A stretch of 64,000 nucleotides of DNA, taken from positions 789,036 through 853,035 of the forward strand of contig JABUFB010000008.1 of assembly GCA_013314775.1 (NCBI GenBank), read 5' to 3'. The notes under the pieces are model-generated. The model ran no database searches. It worked only from the letters and a program-made list of their open reading frames with translations, and was not told where the DNA came from. Positions 26,983 through 36,142 of this stretch are shown piece by piece (position 1 is the stretch's first letter; each line of letters opens with the position of its first letter). The DNA comes from Armatimonadota bacterium. Its GTDB lineage: Bacteria; Armatimonadota; Zipacnadia; Zipacnadales; JABUFB01. The position numbers and the translations under genes were made by a program.

Positions 26983-28393
26983 CTAACCACGGCGGAAGCG
27001 CACAACCAGATTGCCCACATTGCTGACACAATGGAGCGCATGCAGGGCTATCCAACCGTCGAGCCCTGCCGGCTTCATTTCGCGCGCGACCCTGGCGATC
27101 TCGCCCAGCCTGCGTGCGCACAGTGCCAGCCCCTCCGGTGTATCGGCAAATCCCGAGTAGTTCCACATGAGCCAGCGCGCCTCAGCAAGGAGCGGCCCGG
27201 CATCATCCGCCCCCCCCCAGATCGATGGGGTCAATGTCCGGGAGCACCGGCGCGGGAAGATCGCGGCAAACCCGGCCGGCTTCATTCCCGGCACGACGCC
27301 CAAAGACCACGCAGTCGGTAAGCGCGGCGCCGCCGGGACGATCTGCGCCGAAAACGCCGCCGGTACATTCTCCTGCGGCGTACAGGCCGGTCACCCCCGT
27401 CCATCCGTGGGCATCGATAGCGATTCCGCCGGGGGTGTAGTGGGCAAGAGGTGATACCCTCACCGGGCGTTCGCGAGCAGGCGCCGCCCCGGGCACGGCC
27501 TCCAGAACCGCTGCGAGCTCCGGATCACCACTCCAGTCAAGGTGGGTCATGTCCGCGAGGGCATCGAAACGCGCATCATCCCGCTCGGGGATAGATGCCC
27601 GACCTTTCCAGATGTCCGCCAGTTCCCGGCGCTCAACAGGAGTTCCGTCCGTCAGGGTGAACTTGGCCGATGCAAGAGCAAGACCGAACACGAGGATATC
27701 CTGCGGTTCCGGGCCTTCCGCGAGCCCGACAGTGTGGAACTTGCAGAAGCCCATGTCTCGCACCCGCGCTCCCGCGTCCAGGGCCAGCAAGAGGCAGTCG
27801 CCCATCGGACTGGCGGGGTTGTCATGCCGCGGGTATATGGCGGAGTGGCCTCCACCGCACAGAATCGTGGCCTTCGCAGAAATGCCCACGGTCGTTCCCT
27901 TTTCCAGGTCAAGACCAATCGCCCCGACACAGGCGCCCTCGTGCATCAGGAGCCGCGAGACACAGACTGGCCAGCGCATTTCAACGCCCTGTTTTCTCGC
28001 GAAGGCGGCAAGTCTCTGTGTCATTGGTCTACCCCACCAGCGCGTGGGGCCGGTCATGGTGAGGGTCCCATGCTTCACCTTCGCTTCGACCCCAAACCTC
28101 TGCAGCAGCTCCGTCAATGCCGGCCCGCTGTCATATGCGAGAATACGCTGCAGACAAGGATCGGCGCAGTCACTATCGTGCTCCTGCAACGCCGCCAGGT
28201 AGCCGGCTTCGTCCCGTCCACCCACAGCGCCGGACAGATGCCCTCCGGCAGCCGCGGAGCAGTTGTCGACCCCCGGCTCCGTCTTCGAGACGAGAAGCAC
28301 ATTGCGGCCCAGCGTGGCCGCTTCTATCGCTGCGCGCAGGCCCGCAAGCCCGCCACCAATCACGAGAACATCTACGCTGATCTGTTCAACCAT
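26983..28393 (-). pseudogene. SdhA/NadB-type FAD flavoprotein, frameshifted at a G9 tract
   Basis: The first part (28393 down to a TGA at 27203) encodes the FAD domain of the fumarate reductase/L-aspartate oxidase family: VLVIGGGLAGLRAA at the start and AHYTPGGIAIDAHGWTGV, GLYAAGECTGG and GGAALTDCVVFGRRAG near the end. The C-terminal helical part (LMWNYSGFADTPEG and following, to 26983) continues in another frame. The switch falls on nine consecutive G (27210-27218 as C on the plus strand); eight G would join both parts into one protein of about 470 residues. The start at 28393 has GGAG six bases upstream. The gene is a pseudogene, a phase-variable gene or a sequencing error; the substrate is unknown because the family is broad. 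Confidence 0.82.
27210..27218. repeat. Nine-base C/G homopolymer inside a coding region
   Basis: Nine C on the plus strand (G on the coding strand) lie exactly where the flavoprotein reading frame shifts by one. It is the longest single-base run I noticed in the window. Confidence 0.9.
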
Positions 28394-28437
28394 CGGTGAC
28401 TCCGGTGTCACCCGGTCGCTAAGCGCCGGGGCATGAG

Positions 28438-28485
28438 AAAAGGGCGCGAACCTGCGAACCTATCGTCGCTCGTTCCGCGCCCTTT
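28438..28485 (-). terminator. Probable intrinsic terminator of the RNase G transcription unit
   Basis: Arms AAAGGGCGCG (28439-28448) and CGCGCCCTTT (28476-28485) form ten perfect pairs around a 27-base loop that contains a tandem GCGAACCT repeat. On the minus strand the stem is followed by TTTTCTC. It lies 39 bp past the RNase G stop. The T tract is short and the loop long, so moderate confidence. Confidence 0.5.
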
Positions 28486-28523
28486 GGTTCAACGTCGCCA
28501 CGCCATTGTCCTGCGAAGACGCG

Positions 28524-30212
28524 CTACTTCCCGACGGGCGTTGCCCTGGCGTAGGACCGAGTGCTGGCGGTCACCCGGGCCCTGACTTCGCCCTCTGTCT
28601 TGGGCGAGACCTCCGGCAGTTCCACCACGATCCCGTCGATCACCGCGATTAGCGCTTCGCCAGGGATCGGCAAGACAACGTCGGGGGTGATCGTCAGCTT
28701 GCGCCCCTTGCGGAAGCTTGGGAACTGCTTCTCGATTTCCTTCTTCGTGCCTGCATGGATGTCATACCGTTCGGGGTGGATGCCCTCGTCGGCGCGGAAG
28801 TGCAACTGCTTACCAAGCTCCTCTTCCAGCCTGTCCGCATCCTCGCCCTGAGGACCGATGAGCGTGAGGCAGACGCGGGGGTCGGAGACGACCGCGAAGG
28901 CCTCGGCGTCCTCCTGTGCGGCCCGCAGGCGCAATTCCTCGGAAATCCGCCCTGCCATGGTTTCGGCGCTCAGGATGAAACCGTGGCCCTGACAGCACGG
29001 GCAGGCTGTGGTGAGCTTCTGCTGCAGGCTCATGCTGGTTCTCTTGCGGGTCATCTCCACCAGTCCAAGAGGCGTGATGTGCATGATCCGGGTGCGCATC
29101 CGGTCCTCTTTGAACGCCCCGCGCAGTGCAGTCATCACCTTCTCACGATGTTTCTGCTTGTCCATGTCGATGAAGTCGATGACGATGATGCCGCCAATGT
29201 CCCGCAAGCGCAACTGTCTGGCGATCTCCTCGGCAGCCTCAATGTTGGTGCGCAGAACCGTATCCTCAAGGGTCTTGGCGCCGGTAAACTTGCCGCTATT
29301 CACGTCGATAGTAGTAAGGGCCTCAGTCTGCTCGATATTGATGTGCCCGCCGTGGGGCAGCCAGACTTTGGGCAGAAGCGCCCGCATAATCGCCTTCTCC
29401 AGGTCGAAGTGGGCGAAAATAGGCTCCGGACCCTTGTAAAGCTGCACTCGGTTGCGCAGTTCGGGGGCAACGTTGTCCAACAGGTTGAGCACCTTATCAT
29501 ACGTGACCTTGTCGTCTACGTAGAAGTGCTCGGTGTCTTCGTTCATCACGTCTCGCACGACCTCGAACACAAGCGTGAGGTCCTCATGCACAAGGGCCGG
29601 AGCCTTCACCTGGCGGGCTTTCCCCTGAATCGAGCGCCAGAGCTTGGTGAGGAACTTCACATCGTCCTCGAAGTCTTTGCGCTGGGCGCCTTCGGCCCGA
29701 GTGCGGACGATCATCCCGAACTCTTCCGGCTTGAGGGATTGGGCGATGTCGCGAAGCCTCGCCCGTTCCTTATCGTCGGTGATCTTCTTGGAGACGCCCA
29801 CTTTCCCCCGCCCGTCATGGGTAAGCACAAGGTAGCGGCCAGGCAAGGCGATGCGTCGCGTTGCGCGGGCGCCTTTAAGCTCTACCGGGCCCTTGGTCAC
29901 CTGGACGAGGATCTTGTCGCCTTCCTTGAGAACTTCGCGGATCGGCGGGAACCCGTTCATCTTGTGGCGCATCTGCTGCCTGGAGGGTTCTTCCTCCATA
30001 GCGTCGGAAACGTGGATGAACACGTTCCTCTCCACGCCGCAGTTCACGAAAGCCGCATCCAGCGCCGGCACGACGTTTTCCACGACTCCCATATAGATGT
30101 TGCCCACAAGGCTGTCTTCGCGCTCGTACATCACCTCGACGAGTCTCTTATTCTCAACAATCGCGACTCGCGTCTCTCGTCCGTGGACATTGACTACGAT
30201 GTCTGTTCCCAT
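28524..30212 (-). CDS. rng: Ribonuclease E/G family protein
   Basis: A 562-residue Rne/Rng-family endoribonuclease, close to RNase G in length, with no long C-terminal scaffold tail. The N-terminal S1 RNA-binding domain spans about residues 38-130 (SLVGNIYMGVVENVVPALDAA). The catalytic DNase I-like region has TTIDVNSGKFTG near residue 300 and IIVIDFIDM near residue 343, which hold the two magnesium-binding aspartates. CPCCQGHG near residue 405 is the zinc-link motif for dimer formation. It cleaves single-stranded AU-rich RNA and processes rRNA and mRNA. It is the third gene behind TIGR03960 and TIGR03936, a well-known neighbourhood, with a 140-bp gap before it. Confidence 0.93.
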   Translation of the reverse strand: MGTDIVVNVHGRETRVAIVENKRLVEVMYEREDSLVGNIYMGVVENVVPALDAAFVNCGVERNVFIHVSDAMEEEPSRQQMRHKMNGFPPIREVLKEGDKILVQVTKGPVELKGARATRRIALPGRYLVLTHDGRGKVGVSKKITDDKERARLRDIAQSLKPEEFGMIVRTRAEGAQRKDFEDDVKFLTKLWRSIQGKARQVKAPALVHEDLTLVFEVVRDVMNEDTEHFYVDDKVTYDKVLNLLDNVAPELRNRVQLYKGPEPIFAHFDLEKAIMRALLPKVWLPHGGHINIEQTEALTTIDVNSGKFTGAKTLEDTVLRTNIEAAEEIARQLRLRDIGGIIVIDFIDMDKQKHREKVMTALRGAFKEDRMRTRIMHITPLGLVEMTRKRTSMSLQQKLTTACPCCQGHGFILSAETMAGRISEELRLRAAQEDAEAFAVVSDPRVCLTLIGPQGEDADRLEEELGKQLHFRADEGIHPERYDIHAGTKKEIEKQFPSFRKGRKLTITPDVVLPIPGEALIAVIDGIVVELPEVSPKTEGEVRARVTASTRSYARATPVGK

Positions 30213-30352
30213 TGCTGCGATGATCCGCTTCCTTCTGGACCGGGGTTAGCGTGGGCCGGTGACACGCCACCGGATGCCATGAGGGCATCCCCGGCGCTCT
30301 GTGCCCATTCCCACGGGTCCAAGTTTCCTGTGTGTGCAGACCCCGGCGCCTG

Positions 30353-31015
30353 TTAGCACAGGGTGGTCCGGACTGGTCTGCGAAAAGCCACTGCGTCCGT
30401 CCCGAGAGCCCTGTTCAGGGCCTCGCACAGCTCCTGGGGCTTGGTGATCGCCCCGTCCCCCACTGCCAGTTCCATGTTGAGCATGGGCGGGTCACCCGGC
30501 GTCAATTCGAGACTGAGAATGCCGGGACGGATGTCCACGACCTTCTCCCCACTCTTGGTCCGCCGCACGATCTCCAGGCTTCCCGCTTCCAGCACGCCCT
30601 GGACGGCCCGGCGCAGGTTCTCGAAATCAACGCCCCGCAACGCCAACTCGACCCGGTACCCGGCCCGGCTCAGGTCGGCAAGGGGAGAGCGCCGCCCCCG
30701 TCCCTGCACCTGCACGTCCACGATCTCCAACCCCGGCGGCATCTGCGCGCCAAGGCGCTGCTTCAGCGTCTGGGCGTCCGCCGGCTCGTCAAGTTCCATC
30801 ACGCACAGTTCTGCGAGGCCCTCCATCCCCAGTGCCAATGAGGGACCGAAGGCGATTCGCGCATGGCGATTGAACCCCTGCGTGTACGTCACCGGCACTC
30901 CTGCCCGTCGCACGGCCCGGTCGAACGCGCGGGCCATATCAAGGTGGCCAACCAGTCGCGCCGGACCGCGTTTTGCGAACCGGATGACCGCGCAGGTTCG
31001 GGTGGAATCACTCAC
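30353..31015 (-). CDS. TIGR03936 family radical SAM-associated protein (DUF2344)
   Basis: A 220-residue protein of the family always found beside or fused to TIGR03960 radical SAM proteins. N-terminal VIRFAKRGPARLVGHLDMARAFDRAVRRAG and QGFNRHARIAFGPSLALGMEG are characteristic. The GTG at 31015 overlaps the end of the upstream radical SAM gene by eight bases, so the two are translated together. The pair is thought to modify tRNA or rRNA but the exact reaction is not settled as far as I know. Nothing unusual in length. Confidence 0.88.
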   Translation of the reverse strand: MSDSTRTCAVIRFAKRGPARLVGHLDMARAFDRAVRRAGVPVTYTQGFNRHARIAFGPSLALGMEGLAELCVMELDEPADAQTLKQRLGAQMPPGLEIVDVQVQGRGRRSPLADLSRAGYRVELALRGVDFENLRRAVQGVLEAGSLEIVRRTKSGEKVVDIRPGILSLELTPGDPPMLNMELAVGDGAITKPQELCEALNRALGTDAVAFRRPVRTTLC

Positions 31016-32801
31016 GGTTTCGCACCCCGCACACCACCGGGCAGTCAGCCCACTCGTTCACGCCGCATCCGTGGCAGCCGGCCCGGCGACAGTCCGGCGT
31101 CAACTCGCCCCGGAGCCCCCGTTCTCGCTCACACAAGAGAAAGGCCTTGTCCGCACCTGCAACAATGTGATCCCACGGCAGCCGCTCATCCAGGGCGAAC
31201 TGCCGCATTGCGCGCTGCTGCAGGTTCATCCCGCAGGCCTCGAATGCTCGGTTCCAGAGTGAGAAATCGAATCGATCGCTCCAGGCGTCCAGCACCGCCC
31301 CGGCGCGATAGGCCTCCAAAATCGCCGCCGAGGTATCTCGGTCGCCCCGTGCCAGTGCGGCTTCCAGACAGCTCATCCGGGCGTCATGACAAGCCAGGCG
31401 CACCTGATGGTCGCGGATCGCCGTCTCGAGCAATCTCTGGCGCCGCTGTATCTCGTCCACGCTGATCTGCCCGTCCCACTGCATAGGCGTGTGAGGCTTG
31501 GGCACGAGATTTGAGACGGACACATTGATCTTCATGCGGCCCGCGCGCTTGCCCATGGTCTGGCGGCCGATTTTCGCCACCTCGCGCACAAGCCCCGCGA
31601 TGGCCAGCACGTCCTCATCCGTCTCCGTGGGCAGGCCAATCATGAAGTAAAGCTTGATTGTGTTCCAGCCCGCTTCGAAAGCCGCCGCCACGGTGTCCAG
31701 CAGGTCCTGCTCCGTGACCCCTTTGTTGATCACATCCCGCAAGCGCTGAGACCCGGCTTCGGGCGCGAAAGTGAACCCTGACTTCCGCACGGCCTGGACC
31801 TTGCGAGCCAGCTCTACGCTGAAGGTGTCGATGCGAAGGGAAGGCAGGCCGATGGAGACCCCTTGCGGCGAAAGTTCAGCAAGCAGATTGTCGATCAGGG
31901 GGTGAATGTCGGTGTAGTCGGGGCAATTGAGAGACACCAGGGACAGCTCATCGTAACCGGTGGAGGCGATGATCTCGCGCGCCTGCCTCAGGAGCGTGTC
32001 TGGCGCCCTCTCCCGCACAGGCCGGTAGGTGTACCCGGCCTGGCAGAATCGACATCCGTGGGTGCAGCCGCGGGCGACCTCCACCTGTCCTCGGTCGTGG
32101 ATCACCTCGATCCAGGGCACCAAGGGACGAGTGGGGTACTCGGCGGCGTCGAGATTCTGGATGACGCGCTTGCGGATCTCGCAGGTTGCCGGGTCGTGGC
32201 GCGCCGGGACATACACGCCCTCGATGGCGGCCACCGCGTCGAGGGTCGACTCGCGTCCCCCGGTCCGAGAACACTTCACAGCGTTCAGCACATCCCCAAG
32301 GGCTTCTTCCCCGTCCCCCACCACGAATGCGTCGAAGAACGGCGCCAAGGGCTCCGGATTGCCGGCGCAGGGCCCTCCGCCCAGCACGAGTGGGTGGTCT
32401 TCCCCACGCTCAGCCGCGAGGAGCGGGATGCCGCCCAGTTCCAGGATGCTCAGTACCGTCGTGTAGGTCAGTTCGTGCTGCAAAGTGACGCCGAGGACGT
32501 CAAAGGAGGACAATGCCTCGCCGGTCTCCAGCGTACCGAGGGGAATGCCCTCGCGCCGGAGCAGGTCCACAGCGTCCTGCTGGGGATAGAAGACGCGCTC
32601 GCAGAAGGTGTCTTCGCGCAGATTCGCGATGTGCTGAAGAATCTGCAGGCCGACGTGGCACATCCCGACCTCATACAGGTCCGGGTAGCACAGGGCAATG
32701 CGCAGATCCACCGCGGCGGGGTCTTTGATGACCACGTTGTGCTCTGCTCCGGTGTACCTGGCCGGCTTCTCAACCTGCTCCAGCAGTTCGTCTTCTAACA
32801 T
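31008..32801 (-). CDS. TIGR03960 family B12-binding-type radical SAM protein
   Basis: A 597-residue radical SAM enzyme. The N-terminal region (about residues 40-170) has the B12-binding-like fold pattern (IALCYPDLYEVGMCHVGLQI, PLVLGGGPCAGNPEPLAPF). The radical SAM cluster motif is CTHGCRFCQAG near residue 255 (Cys-x3-Cys-x2-Cys). A C-terminal domain rich in Cys (CRRAGCHGCGVNEWADCPVVC) may hold another cluster. ATG 32801 is preferred to an in-frame TTG at 32810. It opens the minus-strand unit with the TIGR03936 partner and RNase G; the promoter on its upstream side is described separately. Confidence 0.9.
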   Translation of the reverse strand: MLEDELLEQVEKPARYTGAEHNVVIKDPAAVDLRIALCYPDLYEVGMCHVGLQILQHIANLREDTFCERVFYPQQDAVDLLRREGIPLGTLETGEALSSFDVLGVTLQHELTYTTVLSILELGGIPLLAAERGEDHPLVLGGGPCAGNPEPLAPFFDAFVVGDGEEALGDVLNAVKCSRTGGRESTLDAVAAIEGVYVPARHDPATCEIRKRVIQNLDAAEYPTRPLVPWIEVIHDRGQVEVARGCTHGCRFCQAGYTYRPVRERAPDTLLRQAREIIASTGYDELSLVSLNCPDYTDIHPLIDNLLAELSPQGVSIGLPSLRIDTFSVELARKVQAVRKSGFTFAPEAGSQRLRDVINKGVTEQDLLDTVAAAFEAGWNTIKLYFMIGLPTETDEDVLAIAGLVREVAKIGRQTMGKRAGRMKINVSVSNLVPKPHTPMQWDGQISVDEIQRRQRLLETAIRDHQVRLACHDARMSCLEAALARGDRDTSAAILEAYRAGAVLDAWSDRFDFSLWNRAFEACGMNLQQRAMRQFALDERLPWDHIVAGADKAFLLCERERGLRGELTPDCRRAGCHGCGVNEWADCPVVCGVRNRE

Positions 32802-32889
32802 CAGAATCAATACGAGCCCCGGCAGTCATTGCCCCGGGGCTCGCCAACTCCCTCACGACGGATCTTCCCCGCATTCCAACCACACCTTG

Positions 32890-32919
32890 ATATTAGCCAC
32901 CGCAAGGCGAACCTGTCAA
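32890..32919 (-). promoter_or_regulatory. Candidate sigma70 promoter of the TIGR03960-TIGR03936-rng unit
   Basis: On the minus strand a perfect TTGACA (32914-32919) is followed after 18 bases by TAATAT (32890-32895). The ATG is 88 bases downstream. It lies back to back with the nadD promoter; the two -35 boxes are about 30 bases apart. Confidence 0.6.
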
Positions 32920-32948
32920 GCATGGGGGGCGCATTCCGCGCGAGTAGA

Positions 32949-32977
32949 TTGTGGGGCCTGGGGCTTTGTGCTAAAAT
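32949..32977 (+). promoter_or_regulatory. Candidate sigma70 promoter of nadD
   Basis: TTGTGG (32949-32954), 17 bases, then TAAAAT (32972-32977). The -10 box ends seven bases before the nadD ATG and no Shine-Dalgarno sequence lies between them, which points to a leaderless message. Confidence 0.5.
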
Positions 32978-32984
32978 CGCGGCA

Positions 32985-33608
32985 ATGTTGACTGAGGCCC
33001 CTACTGCAGCCAGTGGCGCCCTGGGGTACCTGGGCGGCACATTCGACCCAATCCACTACGGCCATCTGCTCCTTGCTGAACAGGCCCGCGAGCAGCTCGG
33101 GCTGTCACGCGTGCTGTTCATCCCCAGTGGCCGGCCACCCCACAAGCTGGCGCGTGCGGTCTCGGATGCCGAACACCGCCTGCACATGACGGAACTGGCG
33201 ATCCAGGGGAATGACGCCTTCGAGGTCTCGTCTTGCGAGATCGAGCGTGACGGGCCCTCGTATACCATCGTAACGATCCGCGAGCTCAAGGCCGCAACCG
33301 GCGCCGAGATCGTGTTCATAACCGGGGCCGATTCGGTGCTGGAAATGCCGATGTGGCGCATGCCCGAAGCGATCCTGAGTGAGGCTACGGTGGTGACTCT
33401 CCCACGCCCGGGGTTCGATCTCGGGCGCATCGGTGAGGCGCTTGGCGACAGGCTTGCGGGGCGGGTGAGAGTGCTCGAAGGGCCGATGATAGCGCTCTCT
33501 TCAACAGATATTCGCGCTCGTGTGGCACGTGGGCTGAGCATTCGCTACATGGTGCCCGATGCGGTCGATCAATACATTCGCGCCCACGGGCTGTATGGTT
33601 CGCACTGA
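32985..33608 (+). CDS. nadD: Nicotinate-nucleotide adenylyltransferase
   Basis: A 207-residue nucleotidyltransferase. It has the GGTFDPIHYGHLLLAE motif near residue 15, with the two catalytic histidines of the HxGH-type site, and SSTDIRARVARGLSIRYMVP near residue 172, the SSTxIR motif. It converts nicotinate mononucleotide and ATP to deamido-NAD in NAD synthesis. ATG 32985 is used because the conserved first strand follows closely; longer frames upstream run through the promoter. It is first of a plus-strand housekeeping series with LCP, rsfS, a TPR membrane protein and recG. Confidence 0.93.
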   Translation: MLTEAPTAASGALGYLGGTFDPIHYGHLLLAEQAREQLGLSRVLFIPSGRPPHKLARAVSDAEHRLHMTELAIQGNDAFEVSSCEIERDGPSYTIVTIRELKAATGAEIVFITGADSVLEMPMWRMPEAILSEATVVTLPRPGFDLGRIGEALGDRLAGRVRVLEGPMIALSSTDIRARVARGLSIRYMVPDAVDQYIRAHGLYGSH

Positions 33609-33648
33609 CCGGACTTGCGCCCGGTACAGCTTGCCTGGCTGGTGACCC

Positions 33649-34911
33649 ATGCGACAGGCCTATCCCGTCCCCTTCATCAACAGCCTGGTGCACTTGGCGG
33701 CTTTCGCCCTTCTCGCCGCCATAGCGGCGGGAACGATTGACAGCGTTCGCGACCCCCATTCGCCGGCGCGGTTCCCCAGCGGCTTCCCGCACATGCTTAC
33801 TCCGCCGCCTCGGCTATCGGGGATCGGAGTTGGACCAGCGCGAATCCTGCTTGTGGGCGCCGATGATCGCGATTCCCGGGGACGAGCGGACACGATCATC
33901 GTTGCATACCTCAACCCCCGTCGCAACCGGGCAGCATTGCTCTCCATCCAGCGCGATACCCTTGTGGACATTCCCGGCCACAGGCGGGACAAGATCAACC
34001 ATGCCTACAAGTTTGGCGGCGTGCCCCTGCTGAAAACTTGCGTGGAGCGTCTGGTCGGGCAGAGCCTGGACGGGTACGTGAAGCTGGATTTCGAGACCTT
34101 CGAAGAATGCGTGGACAAACTGGGCGGAGTGGAGATCACGGTTGGCGACCCGGAGGGCCGAGGCCGGGGGATGAACTACGATGACAATGCGGGCAAGCTG
34201 CACATTCACCTGAAGCCCGGAAAGCAGACACTGAACGGCAAGCAGGCCATAGGTTTCGTACGCTACCGCAAAGACAGCGACATCATGCGGGCCGAGCGCC
34301 AGCGGGAATTCCTCAAAGCCGTGGTGCGCCAGCATTTCCGGCCGTCAGGCTGGCCGCGTACTATTGGGGCTGCGAAGCATGCGATCAGGAAAGTGGACAC
34401 CGATATCCCCTTAGGGCGCGCGCTCGCCATTGCCACCGCTCTCAAGGGGATCAAGCCCGAAGACATCATGACCGAGATGCTGCCGGTCGAACCAGCACCC
34501 GCACATGGCGTCTACTATAGCCGGGTAGATGAGGCAAAGGCTCAGGAGTTGCTCGCCAAACTGCGCGAGTTCCTCCAGGGAGAGAAGTCGAACACAGTTT
34601 CGGTGAAGGACTGCGGGGTCGTGGTGTTGAATGGTTCTGGCAAGACTGGCGCGGCGAAAAGACTTGCGGACCGGCTCCGAGCCGAGGGGGTGTTGGTAAC
34701 CGGTGTGGGAAATGCCGAGGATTCCGGCCATTCCCGCTCGGAAATCCGCTACCATCCGGCATCCCGGGGCGCGGCAGAGGAAATCCGGCAAATGCTCGGG
34801 GCCGCGTCAGCAAGGCTCATCGAGGATGAAGACTTCGACGCACCAGGCGCCGCGGGGATCGTGGTCACGGTGGGCAGAGACATCGCGTCCGGCGATAGAA
34901 CCAGAGATTGA
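33649..34911 (+). CDS. LytR-CpsA-Psr (LCP) family protein with LytR C-terminal domain
   Basis: A 420-residue envelope protein. A signal anchor covers about residues 8-30. The LCP domain follows (ARILLVGADDRDSRGRADTIIVAYL, RNRAALLSIQRDTLVDIPGH, GFVRYRKDSD), with the Arg and Asp residues that bind polyprenyl diphosphate. From about residue 318 a LytR_C domain begins (VVVLNGSGKTGAAKRLADRL). LCP enzymes transfer lipid-linked glycopolymers to peptidoglycan or another acceptor at the outer face of the inner membrane. nadD-LCP-rsfS is a common gene order. It ends 35 bases before the rsfS start. Confidence 0.9.
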   Translation: MRQAYPVPFINSLVHLAAFALLAAIAAGTIDSVRDPHSPARFPSGFPHMLTPPPRLSGIGVGPARILLVGADDRDSRGRADTIIVAYLNPRRNRAALLSIQRDTLVDIPGHRRDKINHAYKFGGVPLLKTCVERLVGQSLDGYVKLDFETFEECVDKLGGVEITVGDPEGRGRGMNYDDNAGKLHIHLKPGKQTLNGKQAIGFVRYRKDSDIMRAERQREFLKAVVRQHFRPSGWPRTIGAAKHAIRKVDTDIPLGRALAIATALKGIKPEDIMTEMLPVEPAPAHGVYYSRVDEAKAQELLAKLREFLQGEKSNTVSVKDCGVVVLNGSGKTGAAKRLADRLRAEGVLVTGVGNAEDSGHSRSEIRYHPASRGAAEEIRQMLGAASARLIEDEDFDAPGAAGIVVTVGRDIASGDRTRD

Positions 34912-34946
34912 TTCCGGGCCTGTGGAAGGGTCCGGGGAGGTGCGAA

Positions 34947-35303
34947 TTGGCGATCGAACCGCTGGAGAAGGCCCTGCTTCTCGCTGAGGGGATGGAACAA
35001 CGGCGCGCATTGGACGTAATGGTACTCCACATGGAGGAACTCATGACAGTGACTGACTATTTCGTCATCTGTCACGGGCGATCCCAGACCCACGTGGATG
35101 CCATTGCCGAGAGCCTGGAGGAGTGGGCAGAGCAGCACGGCCTGCGGCATTTGCACCGTGAAGGCGGGCGCGGATCGACCTGGGTGATTCTCGATTACGG
35201 CAGCGTCGTGGCCCACATTTTCACCGAGGAGGCGCGCGAGTTCTACGACCTTGAGCGCCTGTGGGGAGACGCCCCGGTTGTGGAACACGTGGCCGAAGCC
35301 TGA
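34947..35303 (+). CDS. rsfS: Ribosomal silencing factor RsfS
   Basis: A 118-residue Iojap/RsfS protein: ALDVMVLHMEELMTVTDYFVI, HVDAIAESLEEW and STWVILDYGSVVAHIFTEEA are family blocks. It binds uL14 on the 50S subunit and blocks subunit joining when nutrients are low. The TTG at 34947 is chosen over the outer TTG at 34908 because GGGGAGG (34934-34940) lies six bases before it and conserved sequence starts immediately after. The length is normal for the family. Confidence 0.92.
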   Translation: MAIEPLEKALLLAEGMEQRRALDVMVLHMEELMTVTDYFVICHGRSQTHVDAIAESLEEWAEQHGLRHLHREGGRGSTWVILDYGSVVAHIFTEEAREFYDLERLWGDAPVVEHVAEA

Positions 35304-35320
35304 CGGGGAGCCAGTTTCAG

Positions 35321-36028
35321 ATGGCTGATGACCCGCGCGATATCATTCGTCGCCGTGTACAGGCGAACCTGGAACGCCAGGCCGAGCAGGATTTGATGGC
35401 GGAACGGTGCGATCTGGTTCGCGCCGCCATTTCCCGCAATGACGGGGCCGAAGCGGTTCGCGCCGCCGAGAGCCTGGTGGAAGCGTACCCCGATTCGACC
35501 ACTGCCCACGAACTCATGGGCGACGCCCTCACACTGGCCGGCAAACGCACCCGCGCCAAAGATGAGTACAAGAGGGCGATGGAGATCGAGCCGGCAAACG
35601 CAGACGCCGAGCGCAAGTACGCGGAGGCCATGCTGTTTATCGGCCAGGTGGAGCGCACCCGCAACCTCCTGACAAGTGGCGACATCAGCATGCTCCGCGG
35701 CGCGATGCACAAGGACCCGAAACACGCAGCTCTGCGTTCGGTGCTCTTTCCAGGCCTGGGCCAGCTTTACAATGGCGACTACGAACGCGGTGTCGTCACC
35801 GTGCTTATCGCTTTCGTGCTCTTCGGCCTGGCGGCGTGGGGTGTCATGGAGTTCTTCACATCCGCCGTTATCACCAGTTCGGACCCCATGAGCGCCGGGG
35901 AAATCGTGGGTGCGCTGGTGGGCTGCATCGGCTACGTCTCGCTCCTGGGCTGGAGTGTCTGGGACGCCCAGCGTCGCTCGAGCGAGATGCCCACTCCCAG
36001 TATCGACCCGGACGCGGTCCAGAAATAG
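35321..36028 (+). CDS. TPR-containing membrane protein with TM2-like helical hairpin
   Basis: A 235-residue protein. The first 130 residues are helical with TPR-like repeats (DLVRAAISRNDGAEAVRAAESL, AHELMGDALTLAGKRTRAKD). A motif RSVLFPGLGQLYNGDYERG near residue 144, followed by two transmembrane helices (VVTVLIAFVLFGLAAWGV and EIVGALVGCIGYVSLLGWSV), resembles the TM2-type domain of small membrane proteins. ATG 35321 has GGGGAG ten bases upstream. It follows rsfS by 17 bp and precedes recG, so it belongs to the same operon; the function is not known. Confidence 0.72.
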   Translation: MADDPRDIIRRRVQANLERQAEQDLMAERCDLVRAAISRNDGAEAVRAAESLVEAYPDSTTAHELMGDALTLAGKRTRAKDEYKRAMEIEPANADAERKYAEAMLFIGQVERTRNLLTSGDISMLRGAMHKDPKHAALRSVLFPGLGQLYNGDYERGVVTVLIAFVLFGLAAWGVMEFFTSAVITSSDPMSAGEIVGALVGCIGYVSLLGWSVWDAQRRSSEMPTPSIDPDAVQK

Positions 36029-36142
36029 CCCGTGAGACCGGAGAGCCCCCGCTCGAAGAGACCATTCAGGACCGACCAAGACCCGGCGTCCGCCATCACC
36101 CGGCCCATCAAGCCCCTGGAACTTGAGGTTCGGCGGGGTTGC

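Noticed and set aside
28439-28485. Tandem GCGAACCT repeat as a CRISPR or regulatory repeat
   Set aside because: Only two copies and both inside a terminator-like loop; no spacers or further repeats.
28755-30356. Plus-strand open frame of 533 codons opposite RNase G
   Set aside because: The minus-strand product has clear S1, catalytic and zinc-link motifs; the opposite frame has none and no ribosome site.
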